Shown here in pieces: positions 34,293 through 43,632 of a stretch of DNA of 64,000 bases. Location of the stretch: contig JAUIKO010000002.1 in assembly GCA_030430755.1 (NCBI GenBank), forward strand, positions 186,001 through 250,000, given 5' to 3'. The translations under genes were made by a program, and so were the position numbers. The notes under the pieces were generated by a model, which had not been told where the DNA came from, did not search any database, and saw only the letters and a list, made by a program, of their open reading frames with translations. Positions within the stretch are counted from its first letter, which is position 1, and each line of letters begins with the position of its first letter. This stretch comes from Fimbriimonadia bacterium. GTDB taxonomy: Bacteria > Armatimonadota > Fimbriimonadia > Fimbriimonadales > Fimbriimonadaceae.

Positions 34293-35915
34293 TTACATTC
34301 TAAAAACACCAAATTTCAGATCATCCACTGATCCATTTCTAGAAGCTTCGATCCCAAGCCCCAACACTCTACGAGTATCGACTGGATCTATTATTCCATC
34401 ATCCCATATACGAGCAGTAGAATAATATGCACTTGATTCTTCAAAATATTTATCTAGAATAGGTTTTTTAAAAGCATCCTGTTCTTCCTGTGTGAGATTC
34501 ATTCCCTTTTTATTTAACTGATCTAACTTCACTGTTAGTAGGACATTCGCAGCTTGTTCTCCACCCATAACACTTATCCTAGAATTTGGCCACATCCATA
34601 ATTGCTTAGGACTGTATGCTCTTCCACACATACCGTAATTACCTGCACCATAAGATCCACCTACAACAACAGTAAACTTTGGTACATTTGCAGTACTTAC
34701 TGCAGTGACTAATTTAGCTCCATTTTTTGCAATACCTTCATTTTCGTATTTTTTACCAACCATAAAACCACTTATATTTTGTAAAAAAACAATCGGTATC
34801 TTTCGAGAACAACAGAGTTCTATAAAATGAGCCCCTTTGAGTGCTGACTCACTAAACAAAATACCATCATTTGCAATTACACCAGCCATATGACCGTAAA
34901 ACCTTCCGAATCCACAAATGAGAGTTTTACCATAATTAGATTTAAATTCCTGAAACCTAGATCCATCCACAATTCTAGCAATAATCTCCATCATCTGCAT
35001 GGGCTGCTTTGTATCAAAAGGAATCAAACTATATAATTCTTTCACATCATACATCGGATCTTCTGGTACTGCTGGTTGAGATAATGATTTATTAGTTACT
35101 TTAGAAAATGATTCGACAATCTGTCTTACTATTTTGAGTGCGTGCTCATCATCCTCAGCTAAGTGATCTGCTACCCCACTCTGCATAGTATGCACTTCTG
35201 CACCACCTAATGCATCAGCCGTAACCTCTTCCCCTGTTGCAGCTTTTACAAGTGGTGGCCCTCCTAAAAAAATAGTTCCAGTACCTCTTACAATTACGGT
35301 TTCGTCAGACATCGCTGGTACATATGCTCCTCCAGCAGTGCAAGATCCCATCACACATGATATTTGAGGAATCCCCTTACTACTCATCTGTGCCTGATTA
35401 TAAAAAATTCTTCCAAAATGGTCTTTATCTGGAAAAACTTCACTTTGTAAAGGCAAGAATGCTCCTCCTGAATCTACTAAATATATACAAGGAAGATTAT
35501 TCTCGAGAGCGATTTCCTGAGCGCGCAAATGTTTCTTTACCGTCAAAGGAAAGTATGTCCCTCCTTTCACCGTTGCATCGTTAGCTACAATAACAACTTC
35601 TCGACCATGAATACACCCTATTCCAGTAACAATACCTGCTGATGGAGCTTGCGAGTCATACATACCATAAGCAGCTAAGGAAGAAAATTCTAAAAAAGGA
35701 GATCCTTCATCTATTAAATTTTGAATTCGCTCTCTTGCAGTCATCTTGTTTCTGCTGTGATGCTTTGCAATTAATTCTTCTCCCCCTCCAAGCATAACTT
35801 CTGTCTGAGTTTTTTTTAAATCATTTAACTTATTCATAAAATGTTCCGCATTGCTTTTGGCAACATGATCATTCTGAAAGACAGAATCAATAATAGGAAA
35901 TTCCGATAAGGGCAT
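34293..35915 (-). CDS. Acyl-CoA carboxylase carboxyltransferase subunit (MccB-like)
   Basis: 540 residues. [20 protein letters not shown] begins the carboxyltransferase domain. [38 protein letters not shown], then [20 protein letters not shown], and [20 protein letters not shown] provide both crotonase-type oxyanion regions. The wording is closest to the methylcrotonoyl/geranoyl-CoA carboxylase beta group. It transfers carboxyl from biotin to an acyl-CoA. No biotin carboxylase or biotin carrier gene is nearby, so the partner must be encoded elsewhere. The substrate is uncertain. Confidence 0.9.
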   Translation of the reverse strand: MPLSEFPIIDSVFQNDHVAKSNAEHFMNKLNDLKKTQTEVMLGGGEELIAKHHSRNKMTARERIQNLIDEGSPFLEFSSLAAYGMYDSQAPSAGIVTGIGCIHGREVVIVANDATVKGGTYFPLTVKKHLRAQEIALENNLPCIYLVDSGGAFLPLQSEVFPDKDHFGRIFYNQAQMSSKGIPQISCVMGSCTAGGAYVPAMSDETVIVRGTGTIFLGGPPLVKAATGEEVTADALGGAEVHTMQSGVADHLAEDDEHALKIVRQIVESFSKVTNKSLSQPAVPEDPMYDVKELYSLIPFDTKQPMQMMEIIARIVDGSRFQEFKSNYGKTLICGFGRFYGHMAGVIANDGILFSESALKGAHFIELCCSRKIPIVFLQNISGFMVGKKYENEGIAKNGAKLVTAVSTANVPKFTVVVGGSYGAGNYGMCGRAYSPKQLWMWPNSRISVMGGEQAANVLLTVKLDQLNKKGMNLTQEEQDAFKKPILDKYFEESSAYYSTARIWDDGIIDPVDTRRVLGLGIEASRNGSVDDLKFGVFRM

Positions 35916-36050
35916 ACCTTATATATCGTGAAATACAAGCATATTTTATAGATTCAGTGACTCAATATTAAAATTTTCCAATTCACATAGGGTATGGCAG
36001 GTCAAATAGCTGGTAACATATTGTAAGGTAATATATTTTATAAACAGTTT

Positions 36051-36302
36051 ATGAGTCAAGAAAACAAAAAAGAAATTGATCCACCTAGCTCTGTGGCAAT
36101 TCCCAACATACAAAAAAGAGGATTTAAAGGCTTTTTGAAAGATGTAAAGCGGGAATTAAAACAGGTGCAGTGGCCTACAAGAAGTGAAGCAAATAGATTA
36201 ACTGGAGTTGTCCTTGTGGTATGTTTAATTACTACTGCAATTCTCTTTGGACTGTCTATTGGTATCGACTACGCATTTAAATATATAATGCATTCTAAAT
36301 AA
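36051..36302 (+). CDS. secE: Preprotein translocase subunit SecE
   Basis: 83 residues. A charged N-terminus leads to the SecE signature FLKDVKRELKQVQWPTRSEA and one membrane helix (LTGVVLVVCLITTAILFGLS). SecE clamps SecY in the inner membrane. It lies 9 bases ahead of nusG, the universal secE-nusG pair. Confidence 0.95.
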   Translation: MSQENKKEIDPPSSVAIPNIQKRGFKGFLKDVKRELKQVQWPTRSEANRLTGVVLVVCLITTAILFGLSIGIDYAFKYIMHSK

Positions 36303-36311
36303 AATACAATT

Positions 36312-36839
36312 ATGGCTAGAGCTTGGTACGCAGTACATACAATCGCAGGACATGAACAAAAAGTAAAAGATGTTTTAACACGAAGAGCTATAAATGCTGG
36401 TTTGTGGGATTTAGAATTTAACGAGATTCTTATTCCTACAGAACAGGAATTACGAACTCGAGGTGGTAAAAGTGTAGTTGTTAAGAAAAAAGTCTTTCCT
36501 GGGTATATTTTAGTACGGATGAATTTAACAGACGATGTCTATAAACTTGTTCGTTCAACAGCGGGAGTTACATCCTTTGTGCAATCAGGAAATAAACCTA
36601 TCCCTCTTGCTGATGTAGAAGTTGAAAGAATTCTTAAAAACCTTGAGGCAACTCAAGATAAACCTAAAGTTGCTTTCCATAAAAATGACGTCATTCGAGT
36701 TGCTACTGGACCATTTGCAGACTACACAGGGAAAATTGAAGAAGTCTATATAGATCGTGAAAAAATAAAAGTCATGATCAATATTTTTGGTAGAGATACT
36801 CCTGTAGAATTAGACTTTACACAAGTAGAAAAAATGTAA
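36312..36839 (+). CDS. nusG: Transcription termination/antitermination factor NusG
   Basis: 175 residues, normal length. NGN domain: WYAVHTIAGHEQKVKDVLTR, VFPGYILVRMNLTDDVYKLV. KOW domain: GPFADYTGKIEEVYIDREK, then VMINIFGRDTPVELDF. It links RNA polymerase with ribosomes and Rho. The usual next gene rplK is missing: recJ follows instead. Confidence 0.96.
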   Translation: MARAWYAVHTIAGHEQKVKDVLTRRAINAGLWDLEFNEILIPTEQELRTRGGKSVVVKKKVFPGYILVRMNLTDDVYKLVRSTAGVTSFVQSGNKPIPLADVEVERILKNLEATQDKPKVAFHKNDVIRVATGPFADYTGKIEEVYIDREKIKVMINIFGRDTPVELDFTQVEKM

Positions 36840-36866
36840 TTACACCCAACTAACTCATGGGTGTAA
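36840..36866 (+). terminator. Hairpin after nusG
   Basis: TTACACCCA at 36840-36848 pairs with TGGGTGTAA at 36858-36866 directly after the nusG stop. There is no strong T run, so termination efficiency is uncertain. A stop here would end the secE-nusG transcript before recJ. Confidence 0.6.
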
Positions 36867-36941
36867 AGCCTCATTGATTACTATTACTTGATTGTTATTA
36901 TTATATAGACCCAAAAATACAACCAAGGATCTAAATTTGAT

Positions 36942-38693
36942 ATGAACAGCATAGAATATCAGTGGAATTTAATCAATAACGGCAAAAATAAAACCGAAGA
37001 AACTGAACTCATTAATCTATATGTTTCAGAATTAAATATTAGTGCAGCACTCGCAAAAGTAATCCTAAATAGAGGTTTCTTAACATTAGATAGCGCATAT
37101 AAATTCCTTTATCCTTCTTTGTCTGATCTTCATAATCCTAAACTCCTCCCGGACTACCATAAAGCTGTTGATAAAATATTAGAAGCCAAGGAACAAAAAC
37201 AAAAAATTTTTATTCATGGTGACTATGATGTAGATGGTGTAAGTAGCACTGCCTTAATTACTCGATTTTTAACGAATTTAGGATGCGATGTTACCCCTCA
37301 TGCTCCCCACAGAATGAATGAAGGCTACGGTATTCATATCGATGCAGTAAATAAAGCTCATAAACTCGGTTGTAAACTCTTCATTTCTTGCGATTGCGGT
37401 ACAAGTGCAATCGAGCAGATTAAATTTGCCAAAAGCCTTGGTATGAATGTCGTAGTGTTAGACCACCATGCAGTCGGAGAAGAACTTCCACCAGCAGATG
37501 CAATTGTTAATCCACATCGGAAAGACTCTGAATATCCTTTTTCAGATCTATGTGGAGCAGGAGTCGTATATAAACTATGCCAAGGTTTAACTGAAGAATT
37601 GGACATACCTGTCGATAAATTTCATAGAGCATTTTTAGATCTTGTTGTTCTTGGTACAGTAGCCGATGTAGTTCCTCTAGTAGATGAAAACCGAGTTTTG
37701 ACTAAATTTGGGTTAAAGCAGCTTTCCAATACACAAAAAATCGGATTAAGGGCACTTATAGAAATTATACATGGTGGCAGTTTTCCAACTCAACCTCTTA
37801 AATCATTTCATATTGGCTATAGAATAGGTCCAAGGCTAAATGCTGTTGGAAGAATTGATGCATCAGAATGGGCTTTAGATCTTCTTATAGAGTCTAACAA
37901 AGAGAAAGCTTATGAGCTTGCTCAAAAATTAGAGGAAATAAATGAAGAAAGACGTTCAAAACAGACTCTCATTTATGAAGAAGCCTTAGAAATCGTCCAC
38001 AGCAATGCTTTAAATGAAAAACCTGTTATGGTTGTAGCAAAAGAAGGGTGGCATCCAGGAATCATAGGAATTGTTGCAAGTCGATTAACTGAAACTTTTT
38101 ACAGACCAACTTTTATGGTAACTATCGATTCTGAAAAAAATGTCGCCAAAGGTTCTGCACGGAGTATACCTGGCTTCCATCTAGCAGAGGCCATTCATGC
38201 TTCATCTAAAATACTCATTTCAGGAGGAGGCCATGAACTAGCTGCAGGATTTAGTCTAGAACCGAGTAATTTAGCAGCTTTCGAACAAACTTTAATTGAA
38301 CTAGCAGCTTCAAGTATTACTCCAGAAATGATGCAGCCTTCGTTTCACATTGATTCAGAAGTATCTATGGAAGATTTTAATTTTCAATCCGTAGAAGAGC
38401 TTGAGCTACTAGAACCCTACGGAGCCGGGAATCCTATGCCTATTTTTTCTTGCCGTAATTTAACATTAGTTAGCGCCGATCCCACTAAAAATCCCGAACA
38501 TTGTAAATTATGGCTACAGTCACCTAATGGTAAAATGCAGTTAACGATGGCATTTGGCTACGGTCAAGCATTTAAACCCTCAGATGCTGGTCAGAACATC
38601 AATGTCGTTTTCCAACCTCACTTAGATGAGTATATGGGAAGAAAAAATCTAAAATGGAACTTAAAAGACTTTAAGTATGGTCATTTACAATAG
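36942..38693 (+). CDS. recJ: Single-stranded-DNA exonuclease RecJ
   Basis: 583 residues. DHH phosphoesterase motifs: IHGDYDVDGVSSTALI, ISCDCGTS, VVLDHHAVGEELPPA. DHHA1: SRLTETFYRPTFMV and SGGGHELAAGFSLEP. A C-terminal OB domain follows (LEPYGAGNPMPIFSC). It degrades single-stranded DNA 5' to 3' in recombination and mismatch repair. All metal ligands seen are intact. Confidence 0.96.
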   Translation: MNSIEYQWNLINNGKNKTEETELINLYVSELNISAALAKVILNRGFLTLDSAYKFLYPSLSDLHNPKLLPDYHKAVDKILEAKEQKQKIFIHGDYDVDGVSSTALITRFLTNLGCDVTPHAPHRMNEGYGIHIDAVNKAHKLGCKLFISCDCGTSAIEQIKFAKSLGMNVVVLDHHAVGEELPPADAIVNPHRKDSEYPFSDLCGAGVVYKLCQGLTEELDIPVDKFHRAFLDLVVLGTVADVVPLVDENRVLTKFGLKQLSNTQKIGLRALIEIIHGGSFPTQPLKSFHIGYRIGPRLNAVGRIDASEWALDLLIESNKEKAYELAQKLEEINEERRSKQTLIYEEALEIVHSNALNEKPVMVVAKEGWHPGIIGIVASRLTETFYRPTFMVTIDSEKNVAKGSARSIPGFHLAEAIHASSKILISGGGHELAAGFSLEPSNLAAFEQTLIELAASSITPEMMQPSFHIDSEVSMEDFNFQSVEELELLEPYGAGNPMPIFSCRNLTLVSADPTKNPEHCKLWLQSPNGKMQLTMAFGYGQAFKPSDAGQNINVVFQPHLDEYMGRKNLKWNLKDFKYGHLQ

Positions 38694-38804
38694 AACAATA
38701 TAGATCGAAATCCTTATTTATTTAAGAAATAAGACTACAAGCTGATATTCATATTGAAAATAACGTTTTCATCATATAAAATATAAATATAATATCTCAA
38801 AATA

Positions 38805-39863
38805 ATGGCAAAGTATACAACAGAGATTTTAGGATCCATAACGACAAGAAAATCCGATATATTAAAAGCACTCATTAGTGAATATATATTTGGAGCTGAA
38901 CCTATCGGGAGTGAATTTTTAGCTCAAAAATATGAATTTGGAGTTAAAAGTGCTACGATTAGGAGCGAGCTCTCCGAAATGCTAGATCTTGGATACTTAA
39001 AGCAACCATATACCAGCTCAGGAAGAATCCCTAGCGATTTAGGATACCGATACTATGTCAATCACCTGCTACAGAAAAAAAATGTATCCCAAGAAACAAA
39101 AAAAACTCTTGATTTTCTTACAAATGAAGGAGAATTACTCAAAGAAACTCTCTACGATGTAACACATGAAATTTCAAAATACACAAAATTACTAAGCGTT
39201 GCTTATGTTCCTAAAAACTTAGAATTAAATATTCTAAATATCGTTGTAAGTAACATCACCTCCAATCGAGCACTCTTAGTGGTTGTTCTTAGTAATGGCC
39301 ATGTAGAAAATAGGATTTTAGAGTTTTCTGAATCCCTTTCTATTCAAAAAATAAGCTTAATCAATCAAGTCTTACTTGATAATCTTAGAGGAGTTAAACT
39401 TAAAAAAATAAAGCAGACACTCACATTAGATATAAAATCTAATTCACCCACAATTAATAATTACTTAGTTTTAATATTCAACGCTCTTGAGCAAATTTTC
39501 AATGAATGTACAGAAGGTGATATTATTTTTAATGGTGAGGAGTATCTTTTTGCTCAGCCAGAGTCTGAAAAGGACTCAGAATATAGAGACAATGTTCTAG
39601 CCATGCTCACAGGGAAAATTAATTTATCTCAAGTATTTAATGCAAAATCTAACGAAAGCCATATTATTATTGGAAATGAACACAGCAGTAAGAATCTGCA
39701 TCATTTTTCTTTTATTAAATCACCATTTTATATAGGCACGAATGAAGCGGGTTCACTTGCTATTATCGGACCTACTCGCATGAGCTATGAATTTTGCATT
39801 CCACTCTTGGAATATACTGCTAAAATTGTCAGCAATCAGTTAACAAGAAGAATCGGTCTTTAA
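38805..39863 (+). CDS. hrcA: Heat-inducible transcription repressor HrcA
   Basis: 352 residues. Winged-helix N-domain: RKSDILKALISEYIFGAEPI, KSATIRSELSEMLDLGYLKQ, then SSGRIPSDLGYRYYVN, the HrcA signature. The GAF-like core ends GSLAIIGPTRMSYE. HrcA represses groE and dnaK operons at CIRCE sites and needs GroEL. It is not followed by grpE-dnaK as in many genomes; an LRR gene on the opposite strand comes next. I found no CIRCE inverted repeat in the window. Confidence 0.95.
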   Translation: MAKYTTEILGSITTRKSDILKALISEYIFGAEPIGSEFLAQKYEFGVKSATIRSELSEMLDLGYLKQPYTSSGRIPSDLGYRYYVNHLLQKKNVSQETKKTLDFLTNEGELLKETLYDVTHEISKYTKLLSVAYVPKNLELNILNIVVSNITSNRALLVVVLSNGHVENRILEFSESLSIQKISLINQVLLDNLRGVKLKKIKQTLTLDIKSNSPTINNYLVLIFNALEQIFNECTEGDIIFNGEEYLFAQPESEKDSEYRDNVLAMLTGKINLSQVFNAKSNESHIIIGNEHSSKNLHHFSFIKSPFYIGTNEAGSLAIIGPTRMSYEFCIPLLEYTAKIVSNQLTRRIGL

Positions 39864-39871
39864 ATAAGCAC

Positions 39872-40576
39872 TTACTCTACTCTACAAGCATTTGACCATT
39901 CAGGAAATAGCATTCTCCTTGGCTGTCCATTCATGATGTGTGAATGATTCCAAATCAATTTTCCATATCCATTTAATCTATCAACTAACTCGCCATGGTA
40001 ATTACTATAATAAATATAAAGTCGCTCTAAAGAATGTGGAATATTTAATATTAATTCTTCCCATGCAGATTTCGATTGAAACTGACAATAAATTAGATTA
40101 AGGCAAGATAAGTACTTAAATCTACTAAAACTACTGATGTTTCCACCAGAATAATTACTAAAACTGAAATTTACACACACTATCTTTTTCGGGATATTAC
40201 TCACCACCTTTAACCATTGATCACTATTCATCTTACAGCCGACAAGGGAAATGAATTTTATATTTCTTAAAGATTTTATTTTTTTCATTCTCTGGCCACC
40301 ATAATTACTGTAATTAAAATTAATACCTTCTATTTCTAAAGGAAGATGATTTACTATATATTTCCACTCTTTGGTAGACAAATGGCAATATGATAAATCA
40401 ATTCCCACACTGTCCTTATTTACTCTATCCACTTTGAATGAATCACTGTAATCATGCAAGTATAGTTGTTTTGTAGAACTCTCTCTACCAGACAACTCTG
40501 CAACACCACACCTAATGATTAAATAAAAAAAAATTATATTAAATATCTTTAAAACATTATTCAACACATTCACCAT
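39872..40576 (-). CDS. Secreted leucine-rich-repeat protein, short member
   Basis: 234 residues. The N-terminus (MVNVLNNVLKIFNIIFFYLI) is a signal or anchor. Four or five irregular repeats of 24-48 residues follow, of the type SLRNIKFISLVGCKMNSDQW and FKYLSCLNLIYCQFQSKSAW, alternating with NIPxxIxxxNFxxSNYxG segments. The same two alternating repeat types occur in the larger protein at 40749. This copy has no F-box. The LRR family resembles cysteine-containing LRRs used by host-interacting bacteria; a host-directed function is inferred. Confidence 0.7.
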   Translation of the reverse strand: MVNVLNNVLKIFNIIFFYLIIRCGVAELSGRESSTKQLYLHDYSDSFKVDRVNKDSVGIDLSYCHLSTKEWKYIVNHLPLEIEGINFNYSNYGGQRMKKIKSLRNIKFISLVGCKMNSDQWLKVVSNIPKKIVCVNFSFSNYSGGNISSFSRFKYLSCLNLIYCQFQSKSAWEELILNIPHSLERLYIYYSNYHGELVDRLNGYGKLIWNHSHIMNGQPRRMLFPEWSNACRVE

Positions 40577-40748
40577 GATACTTACCCTGCTAGAATATAA
40601 ACTTTCAGATAATTAATCTATATTCTGGTATAAATACGTAAAATATTATCTTATTTATACAATAAAATATTTAACACCTATCTAATTTATTTAAAAATAT
40701 TTATAATAAGTATGTATTATCTTATATCTATTCATTCTGTATCTTAAA

Positions 40749-42152
40749 TCAGAACCCTTTAAAATTAGAAAAACTTACAGAGAAATATAGATTCTCCATT
40801 TTCATTAATATTATATATAATTCATTCCAATATTCTTGTTTTTCAAATTTACAGTGGTCAAAATTTATTTTTTTTAAATTTTTACAATGAGAGATGTACC
40901 TAACTCCTCTACCTTGATAATTAGATTCTCGTAAGTTTAGGTTACAAATCGATTCTGGTAAATGTTTGAAAAATTCCATCCAAGTATCTTGATTTATAAA
41001 AATACTTTTAGATAAATTTAAACTCTTCAACGAATTCAACTTAACTAAAGCCTGAACATTCTCACCTGCATAATCAGAATCTGATATTTCTAATTTTTCT
41101 ATACATAACGGTAAATGATTCATCACCTTTAACCAACGTTCAGATTGTAATAACCTACATTTAGATAAATCTAATTTTTTAATATGATTTAAATTCTTAA
41201 AAACATACGAAGATTCTCCTCTATAATCTGTCGCTTGCAAGTTAAGATTTTCAATCGATTCAGGAATTGACTCCATAAATATATCCCATGATCTTGTGTT
41301 TCCAAACTTACACATTCTTAGATCAAACACTTTTAGACCAGATATTTTTTTCAGCCATTCTCCACCTTCACCTTTATATGATGTATTCATCAATTTTAAT
41401 TCTTCTAAAGAAATAGGGATAACACGAAATATCTTCTCAAAGGAATCTGATTGAATATTCTTACATCCAGATAAATTTAACTCTGATAATTTTTCAAACT
41501 TCGGTAAGGTATCTGTTATACAATTAGAATAGCTACTACAGATAATTTCTAATTTTCTTATACTACTCTGTAAGTTCTGTCCTAGTGTTTTCCAAAAATC
41601 ATCAGATGCAATAATTTTCAAAAATGTAATTCGCTCCAAGTTGATGCATTGACTTACTATATCATTAAACTTTTTATCGAAATATTCAACATCTTTTATC
41701 GTTAATGAATTTAATGTATGTTTACTTTTTTCAATATATCTTATAACATCCAGTGGGATATAATACTTTATTTCAAAATGAGATATTCCTACATGTAAAT
41801 CATCTTTGGAAGAAAGTGTTTTGATTCTTTCTATAATCGGTAATAGTAATCGTATTTGCCTACGATCGAATGTAATATTCGACCAAATTTTGTGATGTAA
41901 AACTGATTCCAAAAAACAGTGCATTTCCTTACATGACAACATTCCATAAAGAAAGCAGACTTTTTGTTGCAAGGATAATTTTTCTAAAATTTCTTCAAGA
42001 CAGTCCAAAGGTAAAAAATTCAGCACCGTATGATTAGGTTTTCTATTACCATCATTCTCTTGAATACTAAAACATAAACTCCAAGAAAATATATAATAAA
42101 AGGTTAGTTTTATAGCTAAAACTAACCTTTTATCAATCTTCATTGAATTCAA
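40749..42152 (-). CDS. Secreted F-box and leucine-rich-repeat protein
   Basis: 467 residues. After a signal-like segment (about 8-30), residues 40-95 match an F-box: LNFLPLDCLEEILEKLSLQQ and then VCFLYGMLSCKEMHCFLES and KIWSNITFD. Residues 140-460 are LRRs of two alternating types, for example LSELNLSGCKNIQSDSFEKI and PESICNLNLRESNYQG. F-boxes bind Skp1 of eukaryotic SCF ubiquitin ligases, and LRRs choose the target, so this has the layout of a bacterial mimic of host FBXL proteins. Export and host binding are inferred from domains. The 5' part is duplicated at 43336. Confidence 0.8.
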   Translation of the reverse strand: MNSMKIDKRLVLAIKLTFYYIFSWSLCFSIQENDGNRKPNHTVLNFLPLDCLEEILEKLSLQQKVCFLYGMLSCKEMHCFLESVLHHKIWSNITFDRRQIRLLLPIIERIKTLSSKDDLHVGISHFEIKYYIPLDVIRYIEKSKHTLNSLTIKDVEYFDKKFNDIVSQCINLERITFLKIIASDDFWKTLGQNLQSSIRKLEIICSSYSNCITDTLPKFEKLSELNLSGCKNIQSDSFEKIFRVIPISLEELKLMNTSYKGEGGEWLKKISGLKVFDLRMCKFGNTRSWDIFMESIPESIENLNLQATDYRGESSYVFKNLNHIKKLDLSKCRLLQSERWLKVMNHLPLCIEKLEISDSDYAGENVQALVKLNSLKSLNLSKSIFINQDTWMEFFKHLPESICNLNLRESNYQGRGVRYISHCKNLKKINFDHCKFEKQEYWNELYIILMKMENLYFSVSFSNFKGF

Positions 42153-42296
42153 TTATACTAGAAAAACAAATACTCGATGTATTTCTATTCGTTCAAAAAA
42201 CTTCAACCGTTATTCTAGTACCAGATCCAAACATAGATCACTTTTGCTAAAGAGAGATACATTTACCCATCTACTTACCTGTTTTTTTAGAAAGTT

Positions 42297-42351
42297 AAAG
42301 AGGAATCATTCCTCTTTGACTCGATTTTGAAAACTTCATGTACAAGTTTTC
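42297..42351 (-). terminator. Double hairpin after the 42444-43250 gene
   Basis: AAAGAGGAAT (42297-42306) pairs with ATTCCTCTTT (42308-42317) around one base. GAAAACTT (42329-42336) pairs with AAGTTTTC (42344-42351). Both are kept in the duplicate at 43777-43831. They lie downstream of the minus-strand gene and upstream of the F-box gene, so terminator or processing roles are plausible. Confidence 0.5.
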
Positions 42352-42443
42352 TACCGCCACACCTAAGTATTCATTTCTATCAGTTACTGTTAATCTAATT
42401 CCATATTAAAAGATACAGACGGTGCGAAACAATTACATTTAAA

Positions 42444-43250
42444 TTAATCACACTTACATTTATCATCTTTTTCATTTTCTATTTCTTCTTTTTCATTTTC
42501 ATTTTCAGTATCATCTTTTTCATTTTCTATTTCTTCTTGTCCATCATTTGAGTTTGATGCACTACCTTTCATTATATATGTCATCACAAGATCCATAAAC
42601 TCCATGACTTTTTTTTCACGACTATCCTCTAGAATAACCATAGCTTCAATAATTTTTTCAATAGCTCCTTTCTTTGGATTACTGAATTCATTTTTAATTT
42701 TCTTTTCAAATTCATATCCATACTTTACTATGTTACGCAAGGTTCTATTGATATCAGAATCCTCTACCAATTTATCAGCAATTTCTTTCCCATAATCAAG
42801 TTCAGCAAAACTATATAATATTGACTTCATCGTTACTAAATCATCTTCTATAGATTCCTTTAAATGAATATCTTTTTTATAATATATGCTCAATTTAGAT
42901 AATGTAATATCTATTTTTTTTCTGATATTGTCACTAAACTCATAACTTTTCAATTTCTGTTTAAATTCATCAATTAACATAACTAAAAAAGGTTTAGTCG
43001 ATTCAGCTAATTCGGAATCTTTTACAGACAATATGCCATAAATTGAATCAGCATAAAATGCACTAGAAGTCTTATAAAATGATTCCAGAGAATCAGTCTT
43101 AGAAAATACTTGTTTCAAACTGGCATCGAAATTATTCTTTAATTTAGATATTGATTGATCACTCTCTGATGCATTTGTCAAACCAGTCATTGTTCCCACA
43201 AGAACACCTGCAATAATTACTTTTTTACAAACTTGTTTTATTAAATTCAT
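42444..43250 (-). CDS. Secreted helical protein with acidic repeat tail, paralog A
   Basis: 268 residues. A signal peptide is clear: basic start, then VIIAGVLVGTMTGLTNASES with an Ala-Ser cleavage zone. The body is alpha-helical and Lys/Glu-rich. The last 35 residues are tandem acidic units (EIENEKDD, ENENEKEE) and end KCKCD. The paralog at 43924 is about 85% identical by eye but has a different number of acidic units. No known domain is visible. Its genes sit next to F-box/LRR genes, which suggests a secreted accessory role. Confidence 0.75.
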   Translation of the reverse strand: MNLIKQVCKKVIIAGVLVGTMTGLTNASESDQSISKLKNNFDASLKQVFSKTDSLESFYKTSSAFYADSIYGILSVKDSELAESTKPFLVMLIDEFKQKLKSYEFSDNIRKKIDITLSKLSIYYKKDIHLKESIEDDLVTMKSILYSFAELDYGKEIADKLVEDSDINRTLRNIVKYGYEFEKKIKNEFSNPKKGAIEKIIEAMVILEDSREKKVMEFMDLVMTYIMKGSASNSNDGQEEIENEKDDTENENEKEEIENEKDDKCKCD

Positions 43251-43335
43251 ATCTCTATTATGAACATATCATGTCAAAAGATGCATCCAGAATTCCTGAA
43301 ATTTTAATGAAATATAGTCTTTTTCACAGCAAATA

Positions 43336-43632
43336 CTATAAATGATCGAATGTAATATTCGACCAAATTTTGTGATGTAAAGCGGATTCCAAAAAACAGT
43401 GCATTTCCTTACAAGACAACATTCCATAAAGAAAGCAGACTTTTTGTTGCAAGGATAATTTTTCTAAAATTTCTTCAAGACAGTCCAAAGGTAAAAAATC
43501 CAGAACAGTATGATTAGATTTTCTATGACCATCATTCTCTTGAATGCTAAAACACAAACTCGAAGAAAATATATAATAAAAGGTTAGTTTTATAGCTAAA
43601 ACTAACCTTTTATCAATCTTCATTGAATTCAA
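43336..43632 (-). pseudogene. Truncated F-box gene copy (F-box without LRRs)
   Basis: 98 codons nearly identical to the first 96 codons of the F-box-LRR gene at 42152, including signal sequence and F-box. It stops two codons after the duplication junction (NITFDHL). The LRR part was not included in the duplicated unit. The frame is intact and has the same upstream region, so a short secreted F-box protein could still be made; I call it a truncated copy. Confidence 0.75.

Larger units (their letters stand above)
41864..43343. repeat. Tandem duplication, unit A (1,480 bp)
   Basis: This unit and 43344-44838 are head-to-tail copies with no spacer. Unit A begins inside the F-box gene (GATCGAATGTAATATTCGAC) and ends after the promoter region of the 42444 gene (CACAGCAAATACTATAAA). 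Each copy holds the F-box gene 5' part, its upstream DNA with two hairpins, and one acidic-tail protein gene. Substitutions are scattered throughout, so the event is not very recent. Confidence 0.9.

Noticed and set aside
38700-38804. CIRCE operator before hrcA
   Set aside because: The sequence was checked for the TTAGCACTC/GAGTGCTAA pattern and none is present.
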